From Methylobacterium sp. R2-1 (GTDB lineage: Bacteria > Pseudomonadota > Alphaproteobacteria > Rhizobiales > Beijerinckiaceae): a stretch of DNA of 64,000 bases. The position numbers and the translations under genes are program-made. Below, piece by piece: positions 28,192-35,446 of this stretch (position 1 is the stretch's first letter; every line of letters begins with the position of its first letter). The notes under the pieces were generated by a model. The model was not told the DNA's origin, ran no database searches, and was given only the letters and a program-made list of their open reading frames with translations. The DNA lies in NCBI RefSeq assembly GCF_014191355.1, contig NZ_JACHWM010000006.1, positions 1 through 64,000 on the forward strand. The letters are read 5' to 3'.

Positions 28192-29901
28192 GTGGCGAAG
28201 ACGGGATCCGACACCAAGGCCAGGCGCTCCGCCAAGGATCGAGCCGGCGGCAAGGATGCGGCCAAGAGGGTCAAGGACACGAACGGCACGGGGAAGAAGG
28301 CGGCCAAAGGCGCAGCCAAGACCACCGCCAAGACCACTGCCAAGGCCGCAGCCATCGCGGCAGCCGAGAGAGCCGCCCGCCCGGAGACGCCCGGGACGGC
28401 GGCGAGCGCCGCCGTCGAGAATCCGCCCCAGGAGGAGGATCTCGCCGTCGCCACCGTGCGCAAGGTGGCGATGGAGGCGGAAAAGACCCGCTCGGAGCAC
28501 GACCTGCTCGGGGACGGCGAGGTGCCGGCGGACGCCCTGTGGGGCATCCACACCAAGCGGGCGGTGGCGAATTTTCCGATCACCGGCGTACCGGTGGGCC
28601 ATTACCCGGAACTGGTGCGGGCGCTGGCTCTGGTGAAGCAGGCCGCCGCGCGGGCCAACCACCGGCTCGGCTACCTGCCCAAGGGGAAGGCGGCCGTGAT
28701 CGACGAGGCCTGCACCCTCGTCGCGAACGACCCCGTTTACGCCGAATCCTTCGTCGTCGACGCGATCCAGGGTGGGGCCGGCACCTCGACCAACATGAAC
28801 GCCAACGAGGTCATCGCCAATGTCGGCTTAAGGCTGATGGGCAGGGCGCCCGGCGACTACGCCGCGCTGCACCCCAACGACGACGTCAACATGGCCCAAT
28901 CGACCAACGACGCCTATCCGACGGCGCTGCGGCTCGCGGTGATCTTCGCCACGCAACCGCTGGTGAAGGCGCTCGACGACCTCGCCTACGCCTTCAAGAG
29001 CAAGGCGGTGGAGTTCGCCGACGTGCTCAAGATGGGCCGCACCCAGCTCCAGGACGCGGTGCCGATGACGCTCGGCCAGGAATTCGACGGCTTCCACGCC
29101 ACCATCAAGGAGGATGTGGCCCGGCTCACCGAGATCGTCGGCCTGTTCCGCGAGGTGAATCTCGGCGCCACCGCGATCGGCACCGGCCTCAACGCCGACC
29201 CGCGCTACGCCGCGCTTGCCGTGGAGGAACTGTCGCGGCTCGCCGGCCAGCCGATGGTGCTCGCCTCCAACCTGATCGAGGCGACCTCGGATCTCGGCGC
29301 CTTCGTGCTGTTCTCCGGCACCCTCAAGCGCGTCGCCGTCAAGCTCTCGAAGATCTGCAACGACCTGCGCCTGCTCTCCTCGGGCCCCCGCACCGGCTTC
29401 GGCGAGATCCGGCTGCCCGCGGTGCAGGCGGGCTCCTCGATCATGCCGGGCAAGGTCAACCCGGTGATCCCGGAGGTGGTCAACCAAGTGGCCTACATGG
29501 TGATCGGCCACGACCTCACGGTGACGCTCTGCGCCGAGGGCGGCCAGCTCCAGCTCAATGCCTTCGAGCCCACCCTCGGCTACTGCGTGCTGAGTTCCTT
29601 GCGGATGCTGACCGCGGCCATCGACACCCTGACCAAGCGCTGCGTCGAGGGCATCGAGGCGGATCGCGAGCGCTGCCGCAGCCTCGTCCAGGGCTCGATC
29701 GGCCTCGTCACGGCGCTGGCGCCGACGCTCGGCTACGAGACCAGCTCCCGCATCGCCCGCCGCGCGCTCAAGGAGAATCGCGCGGTAGCGGATCTGGTGC
29801 TCGAGGAGGGCCTGCTGACGGAGGCCCAGCTCAACAGTCTGCTCGAACTGGAGGCCATGACCCATCCGACCCGGCGGCAGAAGGCCGGAACGGTGGGGTG
29901 A
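28192..29901 (+). CDS. aspA: Aspartate ammonia-lyase with a Lys/Ala-rich N-terminal extension
   Basis: A 569-residue protein. From about residue 100 it is a fumarase/aspartase superfamily enzyme converting L-aspartate to fumarate and ammonia: GEVPADALWGIHTKRAVANF, GGAGTSTNMNANEVIAN, HPNDDVNMAQSTND, KMGRTQLQDAVPMTLGQEF and the signature GSSIMPGKVNP (about 413-423). The first ~93 residues are basic, with KKAAKGAAKTTAKTTAKAAA resembling a histone H1 tail, which is absent from ordinary AspA. The GTG at 28192 has GGGAGA; an ATG at 28471 would yield a normal-length enzyme. It pairs with the acidic amino-acid transporter upstream for Asp use as carbon and nitrogen source. Confidence 0.9.
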   Translation: MAKTGSDTKARRSAKDRAGGKDAAKRVKDTNGTGKKAAKGAAKTTAKTTAKAAAIAAAERAARPETPGTAASAAVENPPQEEDLAVATVRKVAMEAEKTRSEHDLLGDGEVPADALWGIHTKRAVANFPITGVPVGHYPELVRALALVKQAAARANHRLGYLPKGKAAVIDEACTLVANDPVYAESFVVDAIQGGAGTSTNMNANEVIANVGLRLMGRAPGDYAALHPNDDVNMAQSTNDAYPTALRLAVIFATQPLVKALDDLAYAFKSKAVEFADVLKMGRTQLQDAVPMTLGQEFDGFHATIKEDVARLTEIVGLFREVNLGATAIGTGLNADPRYAALAVEELSRLAGQPMVLASNLIEATSDLGAFVLFSGTLKRVAVKLSKICNDLRLLSSGPRTGFGEIRLPAVQAGSSIMPGKVNPVIPEVVNQVAYMVIGHDLTVTLCAEGGQLQLNAFEPTLGYCVLSSLRMLTAAIDTLTKRCVEGIEADRERCRSLVQGSIGLVTALAPTLGYETSSRIARRALKENRAVADLVLEEGLLTEAQLNSLLELEAMTHPTRRQKAGTVG

Positions 29902-29927
29902 ATCTCTGGAGGTGAGGCCCATGACGG

Positions 29928-30989
29928 TCACGGGATGACCCGGTCCGCCCGCAGGCGCGTGAACAGGTCGAAGAACGCATCGTCCGAGGGCTGGTAGTCG
30001 AGGAAGCCGAGACGCCGGCTCTTGCTCATGTCGGTGACGACCTCGATCGGGCGGCCGAGGTCGGCATCGGTGTGCCATGCGGAGGCGAGGCGGTTCAGGT
30101 CGGGCTCGATCAGCCCGTGGCGCTCGGCCAACTCGGCCCAGAGCGGGGCGGCGCCCGCCAGTTGGTGTTCGAGCGGGTTGACCGCGCCGTCGAAGGGTGC
30201 CGGCTCGACCCCGAACCATTGGGCGAGCCGCCCCCACATCCATTGCCAGCGGAAGACGTCGCCGTTGACGACGTTGAAGGCCTCGTTGTGCGCCGCCTCC
30301 GTCAGCGCCGCCCATTCGAGGTGGCGGGCGAGCAGCCGCGCGTCGGTCACGTCGGTGAGCCCGTTCCACTGCGCCGCCGAGCCGGGGAAGCGGAAGGGAC
30401 GCCCGGTCTCGCGGCAGAGGGTGGCGTAGACGGCGAGCGTCACGCCCATGTTCATGGCGTTGCCGAGCGCGTAGCCGATGATCGTGTGGGGCCGGTGCAC
30501 GCTCCAGGTGAAGTTTTGGCGCGCGGATGCCTCGAACACCGCATCCTCCTGCGCGTAATAGAAGTTTTCGACCGGGAGGCGCGGCAGGTCTTCGCGAAAC
30601 GGCGTCGGCGGCAGGCTGCCCTTCCCGTAGGCCTCGAACGGCCCGAGATAGTGCTTGAGCCCCGTCACCAGCGCGACGTGGCGGACGCTTGCCGTAGGGC
30701 GTAGCGCTTCGAGGAGGTTTGCGACCATCGCCGCGTTGACGCGGATGTTCTCCGCCTCCGTCGCCTGGCGCAGCCAGGTCGCGAGGAAGACGTGGCTCGG
30801 CGCGCGGCCCGCCAATGCCCGGGCCAGCGCCGCCGGGTCGAGCAGGTCGGCGGCGACCGGCGTGACCCCGGCGATGTCCGGCGGGCGGCGGGCCAGCCCC
30901 TCGACGCGCCAGCCCCGCGCCACGAGGTGCCGCGCGAGGTTGTTGCCGACGATGCCGCCGACGCCCGCGATCAGTGCTGTTTTCGCCAT
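29928..30989 (-). CDS. PRISE-type short-chain dehydrogenase/reductase
   Basis: A 353-residue extended SDR. AKTALIAGVGGIVGNNLARHL is the Rossmann glycine motif and WRVEGLARRPP the cofactor-recognition strand. LVTGLKHYLGPFEAYG contains the K of the PRISE (progesterone 5-beta-reductase/iridoid synthase-like) motif, and NFYYAQEDAVFE the corresponding Y. Bacterial members reduce activated C=C or aldehyde substrates, but the natural substrate is unknown. Start MAKTALIAG at 30989 with GGGGAC upstream. It converges on aspA with a 26-base gap. Confidence 0.8.
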   Translation of the reverse strand: MAKTALIAGVGGIVGNNLARHLVARGWRVEGLARRPPDIAGVTPVAADLLDPAALARALAGRAPSHVFLATWLRQATEAENIRVNAAMVANLLEALRPTASVRHVALVTGLKHYLGPFEAYGKGSLPPTPFREDLPRLPVENFYYAQEDAVFEASARQNFTWSVHRPHTIIGYALGNAMNMGVTLAVYATLCRETGRPFRFPGSAAQWNGLTDVTDARLLARHLEWAALTEAAHNEAFNVVNGDVFRWQWMWGRLAQWFGVEPAPFDGAVNPLEHQLAGAAPLWAELAERHGLIEPDLNRLASAWHTDADLGRPIEVVTDMSKSRRLGFLDYQPSDDAFFDLFTRLRADRVIP

Positions 30990-31133
30990 GCCAGTCCCCG
31001 GTCCCGCTGCTCCGGGCCGCCCGACGAGCGAGGCCGGGGCCGCCCCTTCCGCTGGCAATCCGGCGGCTGCATGCCTTTGTTCCGAGACCTCGGGTGGGCA
31101 CGCTCCCTTCTGAAAACCGCCCGTCGGGCAGCG

Positions 31134-32546
31134 TCAGACCAAACCGGTCAGGTAATAGACCCCGATCACGACGAACACGGCCACGGTCTTGATGATCGTG
31201 ATGGCGAAGATGTCGCCGTAGGACTGACGGTGGGTGAGCCCGGTGACGGCCAGAAGCGTGATCACCGCGCCGTTATGGGGCAGGGTGTCCATGCCGCCGC
31301 TCGCCATGGAGGCGACCCGATGCATCACCTCCAGCGGGATGCCCGCCGCCTGCGCCGCCTCGACGAAGCGGCCTGACAGGGCGCCGAGCGCGATCGAGAG
31401 GCCGCCCGAGGCCGAGCCGGTGACGCCGGCCAGCACGTTGACCGTCACCGCCTCGTTGATCAGCGGGTTCGGGATCGCCGAGAGCGCGTCCGAGATCACC
31501 TTGAAGCCGGGGAGCGCGGCGATGACCGCGCCGAAGCCGTACTCGGTGGCGGTGTTCATGCCGGCGAGCAGCGAGCCCGCGACCGCCGCCTTCGAGCCCT
31601 CGGAAAACCGTTCGGCGAGGTTGCGGTAGCCGAGGATCACCGTGGCGAGGACGCCGAGGAGCAGCGCGCCCTGCACCGCCCAGATCGCCGCCACGGTCTT
31701 GACCTGTACGGTGACGGGGTTAGCCGCCATCTCCGGCGTCAGCGCCGCGCTCGCCTGCTCGCCGTAAGAGGCCGTAATCCAGGCCAGAAGCAGCTTGTTG
31801 CCGATCCCGACGATGAGGAGCGGCAGGATCGCCACCGCCGGATGGATGACCACCTTGTCCTCGACCGCCTGCGGCTCGTTGGTGTGGCCCTCGCCGTAGC
31901 CCTCCTCCCCGGCCCGGCGACGGCGCCATTCGAGGTAGGCGACGCCGACGGCGAACACGAAGAGCGCGCCGATCACCCCGAGCCACGGGGCGGCATAAGC
32001 GTCCGTCTTGAAGAAGGAGGCCGGGATGATGTTCTGGATCTGCGGAGTACCGGGCAGGGTGTCCATGGTGAAGGTGAAGGCGCCGAGCGCGATCGTCCCC
32101 GGGATCAGGCGCTTCGGAATATTCGAGCGGCGAAAAAGCTCGGCGGCGAAGGGGTAGACCGCGAACACCGCCACGAACAGCGAGACGCCGCCATAGGTGA
32201 GGATCGCGCCCACCAGCACGATGGCGACGATCGCCCTGCCCTCGCCCAGAAGCCCCGTCACGGCACCGACGATGGAGCGGGCAAACCCCGAGATCTCGAT
32301 GAGCTTGCCGAACACGGCGCCGAGCAGGAAGACGGGAAAGTACAGCTTCAGGAAGCCGACGAGCTTCTCCATGAACAGCCCGGAGAAGAGGGTCGGCACG
32401 GCCGACGGGTCGGTGAGCAGCACCGCGCCCATGGCGGCGACGGGGGCGAACAGGATCACCGAGAAGCCGCGATAGGCGATCCCCATCAGGAAGAAGAGCG
32501 CCGCGAGGCAGATCAGGAAGCTCAAGGCAGGTGCCCTCCCCTGCAT
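31134..32546 (-). CDS. GntP-family permease
   Basis: A 470-residue inner-membrane protein with about 12 hydrophobic segments starting LSFLICLAALFFLMGIAYRG. It fits the GntP family (gluconate, D-serine, beta-hydroxybutyrate permeases): GALLTYGGVSLFVAVFAVYPFA-like segment, FTFTMDTLPGTPQIQN, GSASGGLSIALGALSGRF and MASGGMDTLPHNGAVITLL. The paired TLPG/TLPH segments are the substrate-site repeats. The family transports organic acids by proton symport; the substrate cannot be assigned. GGGAGAGG precedes the ATG. Confidence 0.88.
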   Translation of the reverse strand: MQGRAPALSFLICLAALFFLMGIAYRGFSVILFAPVAAMGAVLLTDPSAVPTLFSGLFMEKLVGFLKLYFPVFLLGAVFGKLIEISGFARSIVGAVTGLLGEGRAIVAIVLVGAILTYGGVSLFVAVFAVYPFAAELFRRSNIPKRLIPGTIALGAFTFTMDTLPGTPQIQNIIPASFFKTDAYAAPWLGVIGALFVFAVGVAYLEWRRRRAGEEGYGEGHTNEPQAVEDKVVIHPAVAILPLLIVGIGNKLLLAWITASYGEQASAALTPEMAANPVTVQVKTVAAIWAVQGALLLGVLATVILGYRNLAERFSEGSKAAVAGSLLAGMNTATEYGFGAVIAALPGFKVISDALSAIPNPLINEAVTVNVLAGVTGSASGGLSIALGALSGRFVEAAQAAGIPLEVMHRVASMASGGMDTLPHNGAVITLLAVTGLTHRQSYGDIFAITIIKTVAVFVVIGVYYLTGLV

Positions 32547-32611
32547 CGCCTCTCCCGCGATGCGCGGTGATCAATCTGTCCCAAGCACGGCCGTGTTCAA
32601 TGGATGCGGGG

Positions 32612-33103
32612 TTACAGGCTCCGGTGCATCACCAGCGCGTCGACCGGCCCGTGCTCGGGGTGGCGGAACACGCCGGGCAGGCGGCCGACCTCCCTGAGGC
32701 CGAGGCTCGTCCAGAGGGCGACGGCGTGGCTGTTGGTGGCGACGACGAGGTTGAACTGCATCGCGGAAAAGCCCAGCGCTCGGGCGGCCTCGAAGGAGTG
32801 CAGTCCCATGGCGCGAGCCACGCCCCGGCCCCGCGCGGCCGGGTGCGTGGCGTAGGTGCCGTTGGCGACATGGTCGCCGGCCCCGAGCTGGTTGGCACGG
32901 ATGTAGTAGCTGCCCAGGATCACACCTGCGGCTTCCGCGACGAAGACATGGTGGGCCGGAGAGAACCAGTAGGCGAGCGCCCGCTCCCGGTTCCAGTCCC
33001 GCGGCAGGGCGTAGGTCTCACCCTCACGCAGGATCGGCTCCAGGGTCGACCAGATCGCGTCGTGATCGTGACGTTGCGCCGGGCGGATCAGGAGGTCGGT
33101 CAT
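32612..33103 (-). CDS. GNAT-family acetyltransferase
   Basis: A 163-residue N-acetyltransferase: LLIRPAQRHDHDAIW opening, VFVAEAAGVILGSYYI strand, motif [21 protein letters not shown] (RGRGVA binds acetyl-CoA pyrophosphate), and the C-terminal ATNSHAVALWTSLGLREVG. It belongs to the phosphinothricin/L-amino-acid acetyltransferase-like branch, substrate unknown. No Shine-Dalgarno is visible, and the inverted-repeat element starts only 22 bases upstream of its ATG, so its original promoter may have been displaced. Confidence 0.88.
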   Translation of the reverse strand: MTDLLIRPAQRHDHDAIWSTLEPILREGETYALPRDWNRERALAYWFSPAHHVFVAEAAGVILGSYYIRANQLGAGDHVANGTYATHPAARGRGVARAMGLHSFEAARALGFSAMQFNLVVATNSHAVALWTSLGLREVGRLPGVFRHPEHGPVDALVMHRSL

Positions 33104-33238
33104 CGCATTCGGGACGGGTCCGGTGGGTAGTGTCTCAGTTTAGAGTCTCCTGACGGATTGACGCGACTCGCGCTCCCGTCCCCTCGCAACCCCCCTCCCT
33201 CTGGCATATGCTTGGCGCCAAGCTGAAGGTCGCCTCCG

Positions 33239-33502
33239 ATGTCAGACAGACGGGAATTGTATCGAAGTCCTAACGGGGATGCTTGGTTTCTCGGACGGCA
33301 GCCTGAGGATGGAAGGGTGTTCATCATCCACCAGCCCAACACCCCTTCCGGTGGGCGGCTCAGCCACAAGAGGCAGGGCAGTGCGACCGTCACAGGAGTA
33401 CTCTCTTATTCGGGAGCGACCGATGAGCATGGCTTCAGACTTTGTAGAACTGTACAAGGCGCTTTTAGAAACCATCGAAAAGCTTGCGTATTGGACAGAT
33501 AG
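33239..33502 (+). CDS. RELYRSPNGD-family small protein, C-terminus diverged, inside the mobile element
   Basis: An 87-residue ORF. The first ~42 residues (MSDRRELYRSPNGDAWFL, then RQPEDGRVFIIHQPNTPSGG) match a small alphaproteobacterial family of unknown function that I recognise by its RELYRSPNGD start. Family members usually continue with an IEIGxFL segment and a GPEHQALLRLIG-like end; here the sequence instead becomes SHKRQGSATVTGVLSYSG, so the gene is truncated or frameshifted about residue 44. GAAGG nine bases before the ATG supports translation. It overlaps the next ORF by 80 bases in a different frame. Confidence 0.55.
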   Translation: MSDRRELYRSPNGDAWFLGRQPEDGRVFIIHQPNTPSGGRLSHKRQGSATVTGVLSYSGATDEHGFRLCRTVQGAFRNHRKACVLDR

Positions 33503-33899
33503 GGACAGGCGGCATGCCGTCGCCCTCATTAATAAAATTGTTGATAAGCTGGAAATATCCCGCGATCATTTAATGGCCAACTCGATCCCAACAGAGGAGT
33601 CGCATCATCTCGATAGCTTGCTCAATATTCTAAAAACAGACCTTCAACAATTCGAGGAGGTTCCAAGCCTAAGGGGTGCATTTTCAAAATATCTTCCAAA
33701 AGCCAGGGCGCTCATGAGGAAGGCCGACCGAATAATTGTTGGACAGAAAATTGAGTTCCCGGGATCGGACCACCGATACGTCAAAGAAGCCTGCCGCGAA
33801 ATTGACAGGGCAATCGGTGAGCTTAAGGGTGCGGTCGATGCGCTCTCACGGCCCGGAGCGCTGGTCCGCCCCCTGGCCCCGCCCAGAAATTCAAACTGA
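33423..33899 (+). CDS. Hypothetical helical protein carried by the mobile element
   Basis: A 158-residue ORF starting MSMASDFVELYKALLETIEKL, mostly helical and mixed-charge, with an AT-rich codon choice (ATT, AAA, AAT, TTT) unlike all neighbours, so it was probably acquired. CGGGAGCGACCG before the ATG is a good ribosome-binding site. No domain was recognised, and no transposase signature (DDE, HUH or Ser/Tyr recombinase) is seen. Its stop codon lies inside the right inverted repeat. It could be a cargo gene, for instance a partner of a toxin-antitoxin or defence function, but nothing in the sequence shows this. Confidence 0.7.
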   Translation: MSMASDFVELYKALLETIEKLAYWTDRDRRHAVALINKIVDKLEISRDHLMANSIPTEESHHLDSLLNILKTDLQQFEEVPSLRGAFSKYLPKARALMRKADRIIVGQKIEFPGSDHRYVKEACREIDRAIGELKGAVDALSRPGALVRPLAPPRNSN

Positions 33900-33913
33900 G
33901 ACACTACTGTCCG

Positions 33914-34321
33914 GTGGACGGAATGGTCCCCGGCGCTGGTAGCACGAATCAACGGAACGAGGTCAAGCTCCAGCAGACCGCCTCCGGGCTCAATACCGGC
34001 CCCGGCACCCCGCTCGACGGCGCCCGGGTGCAGTGGGTGGAGACCGTCACGCTCAAGAACGGCCAGGGGCCGGTGGAAGGCACCATCACCTTCACGACTC
34101 CCGGCGGCTCGACCTCGAGCCTCTACCGGGGCACGGTCAGCACCGACGCCCAGGGCCGCGTCACGGCGACGGGGACCTACCGGGACAGCGCAGCCACCGG
34201 CGAGTTCGCCGGCGCGAAGGGCAAGGGCAGCTTCTCCCTCGCCTACACTTCGAAGACCGAGTTCTCCGGCCAGTGGCAGGGCGAGGTGACGCTGCCGGGC
34301 CGGACATCGTCGAAGCGCTGA
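33914..34321 (+). CDS. Hypothetical beta-rich protein lacking a signal peptide, beside the element
   Basis: A 135-residue ORF rich in Thr/Gly with alternating strands (VQWVETVTLKNGQGPVEGTITFTT, YRGTVSTDAQGRVTATGTYRD, GEFAGAKGKGSFSLAYT), like small secreted beta-barrel proteins of the dirigent/allene-oxide-cyclase style. Such proteins normally have a signal peptide; here the N-terminus starts within bases of the right target duplication (GTG 33914 or ATG 33923). The gene is therefore probably 5'-truncated or had its start region altered. It converges with the DUF3750 gene. Confidence 0.55.
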   Translation: MDGMVPGAGSTNQRNEVKLQQTASGLNTGPGTPLDGARVQWVETVTLKNGQGPVEGTITFTTPGGSTSSLYRGTVSTDAQGRVTATGTYRDSAATGEFAGAKGKGSFSLAYTSKTEFSGQWQGEVTLPGRTSSKR

Positions 34322-34340
34322 GTCCCACCGCGAAGCCGGC

Positions 34341-35186
34341 TCAGCCGGAGACCGAATCGGTTGCCGGGCGGCGCTCCGGTCTCGCGACCGTCGGCGCCGC
34401 CTTGTCCGCGTCGCCGGGGATCAGCGCGATCCGGCCCCAGCCCGGCAGCTTCAGGGCCGGGCGGCGCCAGTCGAGGCCCGCTACCGCCCCGAGCAGGTTG
34501 AGCTCGAGCCCGTCGACCCAGCCAACCGTGAGGCCGACATAGCCGCGCCAGGACAGGCGCAGGCCGGTGCCACTCGGGGTGCGCTCGGCGGTGCGGCCCG
34601 GCGGCGTCCAGTCCTTGCCGAGCGCCGTGGGCGGCAACGGCACGTCGTTGTCGGGGATACGCGCGACGACGTGGGCGGCGAACGTGTTCGAGTTCGGTCC
34701 CGGCCACGCCTGGTACGAGCCCTGGCTGCGGTAGGGATAGTCCGCCACCGCCGCGCGGATCTGGGGAATCGCGCGCCGCGCGGCTTCGCCGTCGAGCCCG
34801 AGTACGATCTCGGGCGCGTTGCCGAACCAGCGCCCATCCGGGGCGTAGGCATCGGTGCGCACGGGTGTTCCCCAGCCGACCACGTCGTAGCGGGTGTAGC
34901 GGGGGGCACCTGCCTCCTTGATCACCACCCAGCTGTGATGGGCGAAGATGCCCCGCCAGCGCCCAACCCGGGCGGCGTAGACCCGCACCATCGCCCCCGG
35001 CACGGCGGCGGCCGGCGGCAGCAGGCCGGCGCTCGACCAGTCCGCCGTCGACCAACTCTGCGCGCGCCCACCCTTCGCGGTCCACCACAGGGCATGGGCC
35101 GCGAGCGGAACGAGGAAGAGAAGGACGAGGAGGGCGAGACCGAGGAGGAAGAAGCGGAGGGCAGGCAGAAGCACGTCGGCAGGCAT
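34341..35186 (-). CDS. DUF3750-family membrane-anchored protein
   Basis: A 281-residue protein: one N-terminal membrane helix (ALRFFLLGLALLVLLFLVPLAAHAL) followed by a periplasmic domain with the DUF3750 motifs VYAARVGRWRGIFAHHSWVVIKE, YTRYDVVGWGTPVR, PNSNTFAAHVVARIPD and a conserved GLRLSWRGYVGLTVGWVDGLELNLLGAVAGLD-like segment. The H..SW and N..T residues recall papain-like NlpC/DUF830 folds, but no activity is known. Start MPADVLLPALRFF at 35186. Confidence 0.82.
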   Translation of the reverse strand: MPADVLLPALRFFLLGLALLVLLFLVPLAAHALWWTAKGGRAQSWSTADWSSAGLLPPAAAVPGAMVRVYAARVGRWRGIFAHHSWVVIKEAGAPRYTRYDVVGWGTPVRTDAYAPDGRWFGNAPEIVLGLDGEAARRAIPQIRAAVADYPYRSQGSYQAWPGPNSNTFAAHVVARIPDNDVPLPPTALGKDWTPPGRTAERTPSGTGLRLSWRGYVGLTVGWVDGLELNLLGAVAGLDWRRPALKLPGWGRIALIPGDADKAAPTVARPERRPATDSVSG

Positions 35187-35395
35187 CGGGTTCCGAAAGA
35201 CAGCAGATCCCGACAAGGCGGCAGGCTCCTCCGGGAGCCCCAATGTCACGTTCGGCCCCGCTCGGCACAAGCGCCCGCGACGCCGTGAACCGGGGCACGG
35301 CGCGCGCACCGTGCAGCAGCGCACCGGACCAATCCCTGATGCAGGCCGGTCACACACCGGTTTCGCGACGGCGGGCGCGGCGGATAAGGCTTGCA

Positions 35396-35431
35396 ACATT
35401 GTAACATTCCGATGATGAAACGTTGTAACGT
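35396..35431 (+). promoter_or_regulatory. Tandem operator-like boxes upstream of the TonB receptor
   Basis: ACATTGTAACAT (35396-35407) and ACGTTGTAACGT (35420-35431) share 10 of 12 bases; the second is a perfect 5-2-5 palindrome. Their starts are 24 bases apart, and the second ends 15 bases before the receptor ATG, so a bound protein would block transcription or translation initiation. Zur- or Fur-family control would fit the ZnuD-like product, but the sites do not exactly match a consensus I can quote. Confidence 0.55.
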
Positions 35432-35446
35432 GATCAGTCTGGATCG

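Larger units (their letters stand above)
33126..33908. mobile_element. ~783-bp non-autonomous mobile element with terminal inverted repeats and target duplication
   Basis: The ends are inverted repeats: GTAGTGTCTCAGTTT at 33127-33141 and its exact complement at 33893-33907 (15/15; 15/16 if one more outer base is included). Immediately outside, GTCCGGTG(G) occurs as a direct repeat at 33118-33126 and 33909-33917, consistent with an 8-9-bp target-site duplication. The interior is visibly more AT-rich than its surroundings (33400-33830), carries two small ORFs and has no transposase. It looks like a MITE-like or cargo-bearing derivative of an insertion sequence, mobilised in trans. The parent IS family is not identified. 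Confidence 0.78.

Noticed and set aside
28828-31101. Minus-strand ORF of 757 codons over aspA and the SDR gene
   Set aside because: It spans two real genes in shadow frames and has no recognisable domain.
33126-33908. Reading the element as a Tn3-family remnant because of the TCTCAG in its ends
   Set aside because: Tn3-type ends start GGGG and give 5-bp duplications; here the duplication is 8-9 bp.
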